Shown: positions 22,537 to 34,882 of the stretch, piece by piece
Position numbering within the stretch: the stretch's first letter is position 1
How the letters are laid out: each line of letters starts with the position of its first letter
Assembly: GCF_000218685.1 (NCBI RefSeq)
Contig: NW_006763292.1
Location: forward strand, 2,242,897-2,306,896
From: Serpula lacrymans var. lacrymans S7.9
Lineage: Eukaryota; Basidiomycota; Agaricomycetes; Boletales; Serpulaceae
Length of the DNA stretch: 64,000 bases
Reading direction: 5' to 3'
Made by a program: the position numbers and the translations under genes
The notes under the pieces: model-generated
Told to the model about the DNA's origin: nothing
What the model saw: the letters and a program-made list of their open reading frames with translations, nothing else
The model's database searches: none

Positions 22537-24622
22537 TCACCCATTGGGAAATTTGATCGCATATTTATATGTTGATCTTCCTGAGAATTTTAAATCCCAA
22601 CGAGTAGCGCCGTATTCCCTAGTTTGCCCATCGAGCGTCAAAGTATCGGGCCAAGGGTTTGGCTGACCAGGTATGTCCACTAAGCCTATGGTGAGCCTAC
22701 AATATGCTGATAACCTATAAAGTCTCGTACTGCAACGAAAACAGCACACAGTGAGCGTTATATATACATATATACGAGACAGCATTGCATTCATAGTGAA
22801 GCATACTCACTTCTCTACCGTCGTACTGAGTAAATGTCGTGTGTCCACGGAACCTTAAGTCGGTAATGACCGCAGTGCTAGAGCTAGTCGAGGAATGCAG
22901 CAGTTTTGCATGGGAATGTCTGATATTTAGTCTGCAATAAAAAGAGGCTCAGAAATAGCTCGTAAAAATACCTGAAAACTCACGACGCAAGTACTGAGTT
23001 TGCGTAGACTGTCGACAAGGCAGATGTAAGCCTGATTGAAATAGTGGTAGAACTAGAATCGTACGCCTTGTTTGAATTAGCACCACCCCCAGCCAAGTGG
23101 GACTGTCAGGAATCAAAAACATCTAAAGGTCTCGCATAAATAAATCCCAGCTTGAAGCGTTACGAAGCTAAATATACCATGATCATCGTAATCACTTCAA
23201 TGAAGCTGTGAAAAGTAGTTAACGACTCAGTGGACTCTGTACATCATAATTAATCATCCTCACGAGGTAAGTCCACCAGCCCCTATAGTATACACAAACA
23301 AACGATGGATAAGTCGGCGCATCCTGCCAAATCTGTTGAGTAATCAAAGAGCGATATGCTCACAATCACGCTTACTGAGGAAGCCCAGATCGCCCTGGAT
23401 GTAGATAATAAACAAAGGCGAAAACTATCATAGCATCGCCCACGAGGGACGTAACATTGCCTACAACACCCAAAGCCTGGCCTTCATTTCAGTTACAGTA
23501 TATGTAACCAGATAGAATGTCATTTACGTAGGCATGTTGTCTGTTCTCAGACCACGATTTGTAGTAAATCAGACTGAAAGTCTAATCAATTAGCTGTTTT
23601 GGATACACGAATAATTAGATTCCTAACCTGAAGACGCAAAAGCTGATGCCAACACCTTATAGTAAGTGTCGGATTAACACCACAAACATGAAAATATTTC
23701 AACATCAACGTACCAAAGCGAACAGAGGCAAAAATAACCTTGATACAGGAGTTAGCACTAAGTAACAGCGGTATAAACTACATTTACCAGAAAGATCGTA
23801 ATCCACATCTTGCCGCCGACTATGCACGTTGAAAGCATTATACAAGCAATGAATCCCGCTGATATAGCTACTCACGCTTCCATATTCGCCAGATGTAGTA
23901 TCTTAATAGAAGAAATGTCTTCAGCAAATTCTTCAAAATTTTACTCGAGACTTCACTTACAAGTTATTCACATAATTAAGAAGCATCTTGTGATAACGGT
24001 GAATTTAATAAGCAAAGCTGTTGCTTGAAAATAAACTCACGCCGGTCATGAATGTTACCTTGCAAACACATGTTTTTAGCTGTTCCCTATATAACCGATT
24101 AATGAAAAAGCTCACTGCAAATCGTCTGGAACCCAATATCGGTAAGATTTCCTGAAATATGATAGAGAACTGCCTGGCGCACCGATGGATGGTATACAAT
24201 GATTCCACATTTGAGAAATTCTGAATTAAATAGCAGTCAATGGTGCTGAGTGAAAGTCCTGTATATACAGTTTCCAGAAACCTGGATATGACGCGTTTGA
24301 ATAATCGTAGGCTCTATCAACACCATGATCGGATGAATTTTACTAACCATATGATATACACCTATAAAAAAAACTTGAGATCGATCGTTCAGATCAGCAG
24401 CTATGGATAGAGTACTCACCATGACTTTTATTGTGAGTCTATCCTTTGGATAATTTCGAAGATAAAAAAACGTTTGATAGCAGGTCATACCATACAGCCT
24501 GCCAATCCAGTTGAATGTGGTCAGCGATGCTCAAAGAAAGTCACCGAGTAACAAACGTACATCGCACCAATCAGAGAACCCAACAAGGGCCCCCGCATAA
24601 TCATAGCTGCAGGGGACGACAT
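22537..24622 (-). CDS. DUF6534-type multi-pass membrane protein (copy 1)
   Basis: A predicted integral membrane protein of the large Agaricomycete DUF6534 family; function unknown. By-eye splicing gives many short exons: ATG 24622 with MSSPAAMIMRGPLLGSLIGA, then LYGMTCYQTFFYLRNYPKD, VYIIWFLETVYTGLSLSTID, FFINRYYIWRIWKLGGKMW, GVVGNVTSLVGDAMIVFAF, LIHRLFVYTIGAGGLTS and VYANSVLASLNIRHSHAK. The last exon ends FPNG at 22537. The segments fit about seven membrane spans and a soluble tail. Frames join without stops, so it appears intact. Its paralogue lies at 50138-52259 on the other strand. Confidence 0.75.
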
Positions 24623-24973
24623 ATTGACAAACCTTGGGAAACTTGAATGAGCGGCAGCACATCTACAGTCAGAAACACCACAAATGTTGGAAACCTAGAG
24701 ACATTCTTCAATATATACGCTCGGAACCAAACCAGTGTCAATCCATTATTAGAACTACGCCGAATCCATCCATATCATCCCGGCGGGAGTACTCAACACT
24801 TATTCACTACGGACACGGCTTCCATGCCAAACGTCATGATATCAAACTCACATGTCACCTGAACGGCAGTTGTGACACTCCACTCCTGAGGTTTGATGTG
24901 GACACTCACGCCGGTTTCTGCACAGGGAAATACATGATCACCCGGTGCCATGTTACACAAACAAAATAGATGG

Positions 24974-26846
24974 TTACATTGTCCTCGGAATACTGTCACA
25001 GGCAGCAGAATCTTCTGTGGTTGAAATTCTACCTTCGACAAAGACGCGTCGTGCCCTCTCCCATTTCAGCCAAGGCTCGTTCCCTCGTACGATTCTGGCA
25101 CGTACAACCTGGTATAACCTCATTTCAAGATACTCCAGCGCAAGGTTTGCGCAGATGACAGCAAGGTTCACACACCGGCTATAACTTGAGGTCAAATGGG
25201 CGTCTATCGGGTGAACAGCTGAGAAGGAAAGGCCTGGAGAAGTAAGGACAGGAGGTAATGGCTGTGTGCGCACGTGCTGGGATAGCCGGAGAAGTCTGGA
25301 GAGTGGTTGTATGTGGCTTACGGTCAAACCTCTTACGAGATGAGAGGAAAAGAGTTCTTCAAATAACTCCGCTGAAGAAGTCATGAACAGATGTTCTGAT
25401 TTATTTCCTAGCAGAAGAGCATGTTTTGCAGAAGGTGACATCAAGCAAATGGTGTAAAAACGCGAAGAAAGGAAGTGGATGGTGATATGACGACATAGGC
25501 CACATGCTTCGGAGTTGTTTTTTTGGAAACTCGGAGCCAAAACCACTGGTAGAATTGATGGGTTCGCTGACACCAGAGTGATGGTGATAGATGTTTCATC
25601 CGCTCGACGCCCCAAGTAGCTGCAGACTCGTTTCTTAGCGTATACCTCGAGCAGTCCCTCATCCTGCCATTTCATACCACCTTCTAAGGGTATATCATCA
25701 CCTGAGACTGATGTCCTGTTCACAGGGTATGGTTCTGGTCGTATAAATACGTCCAGACGTTTACGGTAATGAAGAATATATGCTTGGTATAAGATGCGTG
25801 GCATAGAAAGCAATAGAGTGAAAGGCATGCTACAGAGCGTCCTCAGAAGGTTCGGTGTTGTCAGCGGAGAAGAGGATGTCGGGCGGAGAAGAGCTGTGAG
25901 TTTGAGAGGCCCGCAGCTCTCTAGCGAATGGCCTTGATCTTGATCTGTGTCTGGTGCAGGTTCCAAGGCTGCATGGAAATGGATGCGCACGCAGGGACGA
26001 GGAGGGCTGTTTTTCGGGTGCGAGATACTGGAGCAAGGTGGATGCGAGGGTGACTTGATGGACACCGTATAATGACCGGATCGGTCATTAAATGGTGATA
26101 CGTGGAACATTCGAGGAATAGCTTTCCACTCGTGGTCGAAACTAGGATATCCGGTGATTCATTTAGTTTAGGTTTCTGCGCATATGGCCACTCCAGATAA
26201 CAGAACTGACCCTTTGGTTGGTGTTGTCTCTTCATCCTTTCCAATTTCTAACAAGTAGACGTGGCTTTCTCCGAATGTATTATGAACCTCGAGCCACGCT
26301 GCTTTTTAGTGCCAACATCAAAGGTAGTCGGATGCTTACCTCGAGGACCACGACCCACAGTTCAGCAGACCGCTTATAGCAGAAATACACAGTGAGGGGG
26401 TTAATACCCTCGAATCCAAAGAAACTGGGCATGGTCATCATCCAAGCATCTTCAAAAAGTCCTCTATCGTAACCTCTGCTTGACAGAACATGGAGCAACT
26501 TGTCTAGTATCGTCCTCCTGCTATGCGAAGGCTGGAGGTATCCACGAGGACGCAGACCGGTTATTGTGCCCCAAACTCGGCCATAACCAAAAAGGCATCC
26601 ATAGACGAGATCTAAGGAATGTTCTTCCAATGCACGAACAGACAACAGCATGGACACAGTAGGATATGTGAATGAATGAGTTGCTTCTACTGGAAGAAAC
26701 CTGGCATGAGTGACTTGGTTCTGCAGCACGTATCCTTGAGGGCAAGTTGAGGGTTTGCTGGCGGACATGAATCTATGAATATGGTAGAATATGGACAGAA
26801 AGCAGGGGGCAAGTGCCACACAGAGAACATACAATGCGGATTGCAT
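24974..26846 (-). CDS. DUF1365 family protein
   Basis: A member of the DUF1365 family, found in bacteria beside lipid-modifying enzymes; its role in fungi is unknown. It starts at ATG 26846 with a hydrophobic, probably membrane or signal-anchor, segment (ALYVLCVALAPCFLSIFY). Family signatures follow: HARFLPVEATHSFTYP, MPSFFGFEGINPLTVYFCYK and, after an intron, VHNTFGESHVYLLEIGK. After a second intron comes FDHEWKAIPRMFHVSPFNDR and a long last exon to the stop at 24974. About 580 aa in three exons. The start of the divergent neighbour is 241 bp away, so the two probably share a promoter region. Confidence 0.8.
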
Positions 26847-27087
26847 GGTGGTTGTATTGAAAGAGCATATCCTGTCAGACCCACAGACATCGTGGCGGCA
26901 ATGGTGTAAGGATTCGATCCAGTCCCAGTTATGTAACTGCCATTTCGACACAGGTGACGCGACCGTCTCGGTGCAGCCACTTTTGAGTTAGTATTGGTGG
27001 CAACAAATACAGAATTCGACATAACCAGAGGGCATCACCCACGCACGATAATCCTGTCTTTATTAACATCTATTATCTGGGTTGGAC

Positions 27088-29173
27088 ATGCTTGCGGTGC
27101 CAGTGGAGGAAAGCAAGGCTCAGCGTTTGCAGAGACAGCAGGCGCGTTTCAGAGATCGCGGAGGGTACGCGCTCCAGCTATTACTTCATTTCATTCCATG
27201 TAACCCAGACCATGCATTTATCTACAGAATATTCGTGCCAGCCGCGAAAAACACGTTAATCGATATCCTGTTGTCTCGCACAGTCTCTGGAGAATCACCC
27301 CCAAAGAGCCGAGAGTCCGCTGACAGCTCTTATCAGAGCCCGTCTCCACTTCAAGGAAAAGGCCCTTCCGCCAGTAAACACGATGAGATTCAGGAAATAG
27401 TCAAAGGCGACAAGGCTCTTTCTAATAAACACGATCATGCACCCGTCACCGAAGCTCCTTTGCCAGCACCAAAGAAACGAGGTCGGAAGGGCACCACCCA
27501 AGCCGTGGCAGGTTAGCTGTTATCTCGCTCAATGTCGTCCTCATACTCCAGTTCTCACTATTCCTAAAGGACCGTCGAAACTCAAAAAGGCTCCTGCCAA
27601 ACGCAGGGGGAAAGCCGTAAATTCAGCAAAGGGAAAAGCTAAAACAGAACCAAGTAAGTCCAACTTCACGCACACATACTATGGTTCCTTTATTAAGATA
27701 TGTTTAGATGAAAGTGTGCCTACATCTACTACAACAACATCCGTGCCAAAGCGAAAAGGGAAAGCACCAAAAGCTAAACCAATCGTAGAAAAGTTGCGAG
27801 GTAAGCCTATCACAAGCACGAACATAAGTCGTACTTCCACTCACGAACCGCAGATACATTGGACGCTGAACCAGCACAAACCAAGCGAAAAGGCAAAACG
27901 TCAAGACCTAAACCACCAGATGCTGAAGATGTCGAATCTAGTGAGTAGTTCAGTTCTCGACGGTGAATATATGCTAATGCTAATGATCTTAGATGACGAG
28001 CACACAACAGCTGGGCCGCGACGGAAAGGTACTGTCAAGGGAAAGAAGCGACAGCGCTCTGCTGAGACAGATGATGAATCGGATGCCGTGGATTCTGGTT
28101 ACGGGCCATCCTCTAAGAAGAAATCCAAAAGCTCCAGAAAACCGAGGGCTAAGACCACCAAGTCAAAGAAGACTCCAAATGCAGAAGAAATTGATGTAGA
28201 CTTACCAGATGTACCTTCACCGAAAGGCCGCGACAGTCGTCAGTATCCTTATCTGTGTCACTGTATTTTGTTTGAAACTCATCTGGTTTATTAGAAGAGC
28301 TAGCGGTTGTCAAACCTCCACCAACAAAGGAATCTGAGCCGCCAAAGCGCGATAAAAACACCGATCTAGAGAAGAGAGTCAAATCTACCACTACCATAAC
28401 TATTCATGATCACGAGGAACCAGAAGATGTAGAGGAACAGGATAATAGCAAGGACAAAACCATCGCAGAAAAAACTAACGCGCGTGTTGCTCGCCCAAAG
28501 AAGCCGGCTAAACCTGCTTCAGTGAAGCCTGAACAATACGATGACGTGGAGTGCATTTCACCAACGGTAGACGAGCAACATGAAGACGTGCCTACACAAG
28601 CCGCCAAACGGAAAACAGATCTCCAAAGTTCCAAGAAGCCTACAAAGCGGGCATATTCCGATGATGAAGATCAGGAGGAAATGGAAGAAAGCACTCTACC
28701 CAAGTCAAAGCGCGCAAAAGCCATTCTCCGTGACGTCAAAGAGTCTACTTCTGGCAGGACTTCAAAAGAAATCACCAACGACGCTCCAAAGGAGATAACC
28801 AGTGGTGTTAAGCAGGAAAAGTCGGAAAAAACGTGAGTACATGCGATATCTTCGTGCTTGGCGATTCACCTTGAATGTCATGCAACTAACCATAACGATA
28901 ATTGCTCGTAGCCTGACCCTCCTTTCCAGAAATCAGAAAGAAAATACTCGCGGAGCTGGCAGATCGGGTTCCAAGAAACCAGTGAGTCTCCTGGGCTGCA
29001 GACAACAGGTGGTTATCTATGTAATGCTAATTGTCTTTCTGCTATAGGTCTCCAAGCCAAAGGCAATTCGTAAAGGTCCTCCAAAAGACGTTCTACAACG
29101 TATCAAAGCTAGCAGCGTTCTTCGGCAACACGACTATGACAGTGACCCAGATCCCATCGACTTTTTATCTTAA
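27088..29173 (+). CDS. Lysine-rich, AT-hook-like nuclear protein, unknown function
   Basis: The N-terminus is the conserved part: KAQRLQRQQARFRDRGG, an intron (27165-27227), then IFVPAAKNTLIDILLSR. This block is shared by uncharacterised basidiomycete proteins I recall. The rest is low complexity, dominated by lysine, serine, proline and acid, with AT-hook-like pieces (KKRGRKG, GPRRKG, RKPRAK) and several nuclear-localisation-like basic runs. At least seven introns of 50-80 nt. The protein ends SDPDPIDFLS at the TAA of 29171-29173. ATG 27088 was chosen as the first ATG of the frame. A nuclear, DNA-binding role is inference only. An earlier exon is possible. Confidence 0.65.
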
Positions 29174-29423
29174 CATCTATCGCACGCAAAATTCGCACAC
29201 ATATGCTAGAAGCCTGCCACTATATATATATCCAATATCATGTTGTTTCCATCAATGTACAGTACTGCCATATTACCATGTTCATAGCACCCTCTTCACA
29301 CACCAATCGCAACATCACCTATCCTCCACATACTGAACCTCTAACAGGAAAACACACTACTACATCACTTCCTGACCGAATAATATGTATAGATACAAAG
29401 CATTCGGGAATGATAATAAATAT

Positions 29424-32400
29424 TCACGCCAAAGTACCATTGACTGTCCCATCGTGTGGATCCCATCCTGATTCTTCATCGCGATGTCGAAGGCGGGGGT
29501 CAGCTACATGAGGCGTATCGGAGGGCGTGGCCGATTCTGGAGGTAGTTCATGCTCCCCCAGCCCCTCCACCCGCGTACGGTCCCCATCATCGTCGTCATC
29601 ACCGTCCATATTCGCATCGCCATCCTCACTTGCCGAATCTCCATCCATATCCATCGCCTGTTCGACTGTCATCGCCATATCTCCATCGCCATCATCGCCA
29701 TCTGGCTGCGGAGACCGCAGTGTCATCGAAGAATCCCTGCGTTTGTCGTGAGTGCCAGACGACGAAGACGGCTTGCGTTTTGTCTTTTCTAGTTTCCGCA
29801 GAACTTTGGCAATATATTCTTTGGAGAATTTCTTGATTTTGGTAACTTTCTCATCTGACAGCGCATCGAGCTTTCCGTCCTTGTAGCTCGACGACTTCTT
29901 TTCTTTCTCGGCAATGATATGAGTTAGCTAGTAAATCAGCCATGAAATTAGCTGGGCACACCAGACGATGCTGAGGGGGATACATACTTCTTTCGCATGC
30001 TTCTTAAACTGTTCATGGTCCATCTTCTTCGAATGCTTAGACATACATTTCACCACAATAGCGCCCACAAGTTTAACAAGACGCTTCTCCTTATTAGCCT
30101 CCTTCTCCTCCTTGCTCTGCTGTTTTTTATGCGACCTAAACGACGACGATTTCTTGCGCGTAGTACTACTCTCCTCCACGACAGGAGGAGGTGGGGGGAC
30201 CACTGCTGCCGCCGCCGCTGCGGCAGTGGCTGCAGCGATGATGGCCGCTATTTCCTGACGGCCTGGAGCGGATGGCTTGCGCGGCATCGTGCTAAAATGC
30301 ATCAAGTGTGCATGTGCCTCACCCAATGAAGACACTGGTTTCGATGCGCCCCGGAACCCCAGCGGCTTGAGTGCCAACTTGGGCTGTTCCTCGAAATCGT
30401 CCCATCTCGTCTTCTTGGAAGGCCGCGAGCTGTCCTCTTCGTTCTCGATAACAATAACAGAATGGTCTTCTGATACTTCTTCTTCGCCGTTCTGCGATAA
30501 TAATAAAAAGAACGAAGGTGAGACGGAAGAAGAGGGGAAGCATGTGAAGTAGTGTTACGTACAGCTTTGAGTCTCTTCGGTATCCTGTATGCATACTCGA
30601 GTGTCTCCCAATGATCCAATAGCTAGAGGTTGATTTCGCATCAAGCTCGTCATCCACGATAGAAGTTCTAAAGAAAACTTACTTTCTGAGCGAGGGCCTT
30701 GACGGCCTCGTTGTCTGATTCGGAACATAGCTGCACAGGCACTTTGATCTTCGAGTCATCGACTTTATTTCGCTGAATCAAAGGCCATTTCTCCATGCTT
30801 TCCAATGCCTACACAACAAGACTCTCAAAACCTGACTATCGCAGAAAGAATGACAAGAAGACACTCACGACAGTAGTTATCTCCACATCGCGGGTGTAAT
30901 CTTCCAAAATGTTGGTCATAAGACTGAACCCACGCAAACGCATTATCTGTCGTAACGCAGCCTGATCTTCCGTTATCTGCCCCCTCACATGTCAGTACTC
31001 TGACTTATAGCACACAGAGGAAATAGAAGAAACCTTTATGCGCGTCAGGAGCTTGAACAGGACCTTCCTACTCTGAGTCTGCCGAACAGCTTGGATGACT
31101 TTGGGTATGTCTTTCTCCAAGAGAGGCTTGAGTATGGGCTAAAGGGATGTGAGTATTTATTGGAATGAAATAAGGGAGGATGTTCACTGACCATATAGTC
31201 CTCATCGAGTTTCTTGCCCTTCTTCTTCTTACTACCCTTTAGTCCGAGCTTCTCGACCTCATCCGTTATGCCAAGGGCTGAAAAGATTTGTCAAGCAAAA
31301 GGATGATACACCATACTGATTGACATACCATCAAGATAGAGATCATCCATCGCAGCAATATCAGTCTGAGTCTTCCCACCAATAAACCCCACACACTTCG
31401 CTTCCCCGCAATAACAAGGTTGTGCTTCGTGCCTACAAAAGACGATAACCCACACTCAGCTATCACGATGAATGAATGAAAGGACTGAATGAATGTGCAC
31501 AGACCCATATCGATCGACATTATAGTTAAACGTGAGTTCTTCATCCTTCACAATATTCCGATTCGCAAAGATGCCCATGCGCACATGGTTCCCAATCGTC
31601 CATTTAGCGACGTAGCAGTTTGGATTACAGCTATGATTCGCAAATCGACCCATTCCCCCCCTTTTCGTTGCGTCGATGAACTATCAAGGCAGGCTCGGTT
31701 TGAGCAAACACAAAAAAAAGGGACTATGACGGCATGGGTCTATAGACGGCGTACCTCATCTTTTTGCAACATCATGAAGTAAAAGTGCCGAATTCCCTGC
31801 TCGCCGTATTCGCGCATGCGCTTCACGAATGAAGGATGGCTGACGACATCGCCGACGTATTCATAGATAAAGGCGTCCCTGATGTGGAAAAATCCCATGG
31901 TATGATATAGTGGGGGAAGCACACAGTCATTAAACCAAGAGCCTACCTGTGCAAATCAGCAGCAGCTCGAAGACCATACCCTTTTTTCTCCGTCTGCACG
32001 ATATTGATATTGGCATATTCTCGACGTTGAAACCTAGGTTTTTTTTGTGGTGATAAGGCAGGAGTTGGTTAGAAATTTGTGAGTGAAGTGGGGGAGAGGG
32101 CGGGAGAGGGGTTGTCATGCATATACCTACCGTTGATTCTGGCAGAAAGAGCGACATCGACAGTCGTCAGGCAGACATTCGACTTGTGTGAGCCTATTGA
32201 TGCAGTCCGAGCCGTGCCCGCACGCATCAGAGGGTCTATCTACGCCTGTGAGAAAGAAAGCAGGTTGGATACAGAACGATGCGAAAAAAAAACTACATAG
32301 GAGGGGGGAAAGACCGCATAATGAGTCTTACTGACCAGGTTCAAACTGACAGTCGCATGTCATACTCTCCAAGGCTTCTCTCGAACGCCCCAGAGTACCA

Positions 32401-32678
32401 TACTGGTAGTGATTCTCATGTATTTCAGTAAAAGTACGCATGGCATCCTCCTCTGCACGAGGCAGATGACCGATGAGCTGGGGCCCGGTGGGTTTGGGTT
32501 TGACATCGGGCAAGGGTGCTGGGGTGGACTCGTCGCTCTTGGGCGTTGGCGATTCAGCCTTGACGTCGAGAAGAGGCATGGATGGGCCGTCTTCAGACTT
32601 GACCTGGCCGTCAGGTGTGAGACACAGGTGAGGGCCTTTGCTCTCCGGCTTTGACGAGCTTGGGCGTGATTTGGACAT
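29424..32678 (-). CDS. set2: Histone H3 lysine-36 methyltransferase Set2
   Basis: Set2 methylates H3K36 during RNA polymerase II elongation. It starts at ATG 32678. Before the first intron the conserved [20 protein letters not shown] leads into the cysteine-rich AWS domain. The SET domain shows [19 protein letters not shown], the catalytic [12 protein letters not shown] and [14 protein letters not shown]. The post-SET motif is [18 protein letters not shown] middle region ([17 protein letters not shown]) is followed by an alanine tract and polyproline. The C-terminal SRI domain, which binds phosphorylated polymerase tail, reads FKKHAKE...[13 protein letters not shown]. An acidic aspartate-rich tail ends at 29424. 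Ten or so short introns. Domain order and key residues are complete, so it is probably functional. It is divergent from RPA49, 279 bp apart. Confidence 0.93.
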
Positions 32679-32957
32679 GATGGCTGCAAGTCACAAGGCG
32701 AAAGCTAAACCTTAGTAATGGAAACGGAGTGCAGTTGTGCTCCTTGCGCAGAACTGGGGAAAAGCCACAAGAAAATAAAACAAAAGTAATAACGATATAG
32801 CAGCAGGATTATAGCAATTAAGAGGATACTGGGGGTATGATGCGAAATATGAGCAGCATAGAAATGGTGAGTTCTCAGGTGGAACAGACCAGGGAGCGGA
32901 CTCGGTGGCCCAATGGCAGTGGCTGTAGCGTTTTCGTATGTTCGCAAACCACCTTCA
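32679..32957. promoter_or_regulatory. Shared divergent promoter region of set2 and RPA49
   Basis: The start codons face away from each other across 279 bp, so both promoters and 5' untranslated regions must lie here or overlap the first exons. No clear TATA box was identified. Confidence 0.5.
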
Positions 32958-34651
32958 ATGGCTTCCACTTCTTCTAAAAAACGAAAACGCGGCTCAGACG
33001 ACGTTGGAAAAGTAACCTTTGAAGTATCGGAGACACTTACTTCACAGGCGGGACCGGTTCTGGGTAAGTAGCGCTTTCTGCACTTGTGCTCATGGAGAAC
33101 GCGGAGTGCAAGGAGCTGGCTGTTTTGCTGAACGCGCCACCCCATCCTCAGTCAATTTTCCGTCCATCAAACCACCGCAAAACACACCCTTTGTACGCTA
33201 TAAGATCAATAATAAAGGCTCGGGAAACGATGATACGGCGGTACATGCAGACGACAAAATAATAGTTGCGGGCGAGACGAACTCGGTCGAATTTTTCTCT
33301 TCCGACGAGACGCAAAGAGCATCTGCGGGATGTAGGTGAGTGCCAGTCGTTTCTAGCACGTTTATTCGTATCTAATGGATATTTGGGATCGTCGTAATCG
33401 ATGTCAGGTATCTTGTGGGTGTCCATAATAAACAAACTGGCGTCACCACTCTTCGCCCTGCGCCTCTGCACATTCTTACTCAACAAGTAAAGGCCCTGAA
33501 ACGTCTAGAGCCTGCAGCGGTATCCTCAATGCAGCGCCTCGAAGCACGGGCTGCCCTCGGTGAAACGTTTGGTACCAAAAAGGCCAAGGCTGCCATAAAA
33601 GCACGGGAGAGGAACAAGGTCGATGCTGCTGCTATGGAAGGCGTAGCTGGGCACTTGCAAGATAGGATAGAGCAGAACACCATGGCTCTCCCTACGCAGG
33701 GTACGTCCACTCCTCGCTGTACTAGGTGTATGCGCGTGGCTGATTATTTTGCAGAGGAAGCCAAAGCGACCGCAGACAGTGCACGCCTGATTCCCCCATA
33801 TAATCCCGACGCTTTCGATGCCGAGGGTGTGTATCCTCTACACAACGTTATACCGGAAGTAGAGTGGAGAGCGTTGTCGACGTCTGCACTTATAGCTGCC
33901 AATGACGATCAAAATAGGGTCGCCTTGCTGCCATATCAGAGATCTAGCTGGGTTAATCAGCACCTTCGGGTAGTGTTCTCAGCCTCGACACCAAAGAAAA
34001 GCGACATGTGAGTGCGAGGTCCCGTTATCGTGCATAATGCATCTAACTGGTTGTCTACAGTAAGATACTGCTCTACATCGCCGCCATGCTCGCATTTCGC
34101 GCATCAACGTTCAAGAGAATAGATAAACAGGCTGTTCATGAAAAGCTTCATGGTGTACCGAGTGTGATTATCGACGGCTTGCTGTCGAGGTTCACGGAGA
34201 CTGCTCGAGGGTCGACCGAGTAAGCGCGAATTGATGGTGTGAGCCAGCTGAGCTAATGGAGTCTATAGTGCCCAAACCACGACACAAACGCAAACGACGA
34301 TACTGACATACATGTTTGCGCTGTGTCTGAGAGTTGATGATTTCTCTACGGACACGACATTAATAGCAGCTGATTTGAGTCAGCCAGTGACGAAGTGCGT
34401 GTTATAACCACGTTCTAATGGTAGCATTCTCTGATACCTTGCAGAATCAACACGCTGTTCAGGTCGCTAGGTGGGAACTAGGATTTCTCTGAACTGTGTT
34501 GTATAGCTAATTATTTACAGGCTGCAAGATAGAGAAGGCGACGCAGACAGATCTGAAGAGGCTTGGATTGCCGAACAGCGCGAGTGAGACGAAGCGGGCT
34601 GTGCTGAGGATGCCGCTGACGTTCCCGCAAGCGAGGCTGAAACGGAGGTGA
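32958..34651 (+). CDS. rpa49: RNA polymerase I subunit RPA49 (A49/PAF53-like)
   Basis: A49 is a Pol I-specific subunit that, with A34.5, aids initiation and elongation on ribosomal DNA. It starts at ATG 32958 with a basic nuclear-type segment (SSKKRKRGSDDVGK). Later exons carry PSIKPPQNTPFVRYK, YLVGVHNKQTGVTTLRPAPL, LPYQRSSWVNQHLR and the tandem winged-helix C-terminus (GVPSVIIDGLLSRF, LTYMFALCLRVDDFSTD). The stop is TGA at 34649-34651 after the basic tail ARLKRR. About 430 aa in roughly eight exons, normal for the family. No defect was seen. Confidence 0.88.
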
Positions 34652-34882
34652 TTAGAGAGACATAGGTCATGTATCTAGGACTAGTCGTAGACTATATAGA
34701 AATGACTGTGAGGTGATGCGGAGTGAAAAAATCAGAGAAAAAGAGATTAGCGAATGGGCGCCACTTTGGCAGGGCCGTGGGTGAAAGTGGGCAGACTTGT
34801 CATCGCCTTGGGACCTGCTCTTGACCATCAACAAAGACAGAAAATACGGGGATAATCTATGCTATCGAGTCTGTCGTAGGCG

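Noticed and set aside
29456..29836. Plus-strand frames over the acidic tail of set2
   Set aside because: Low-complexity antisense of aspartate-rich codons.
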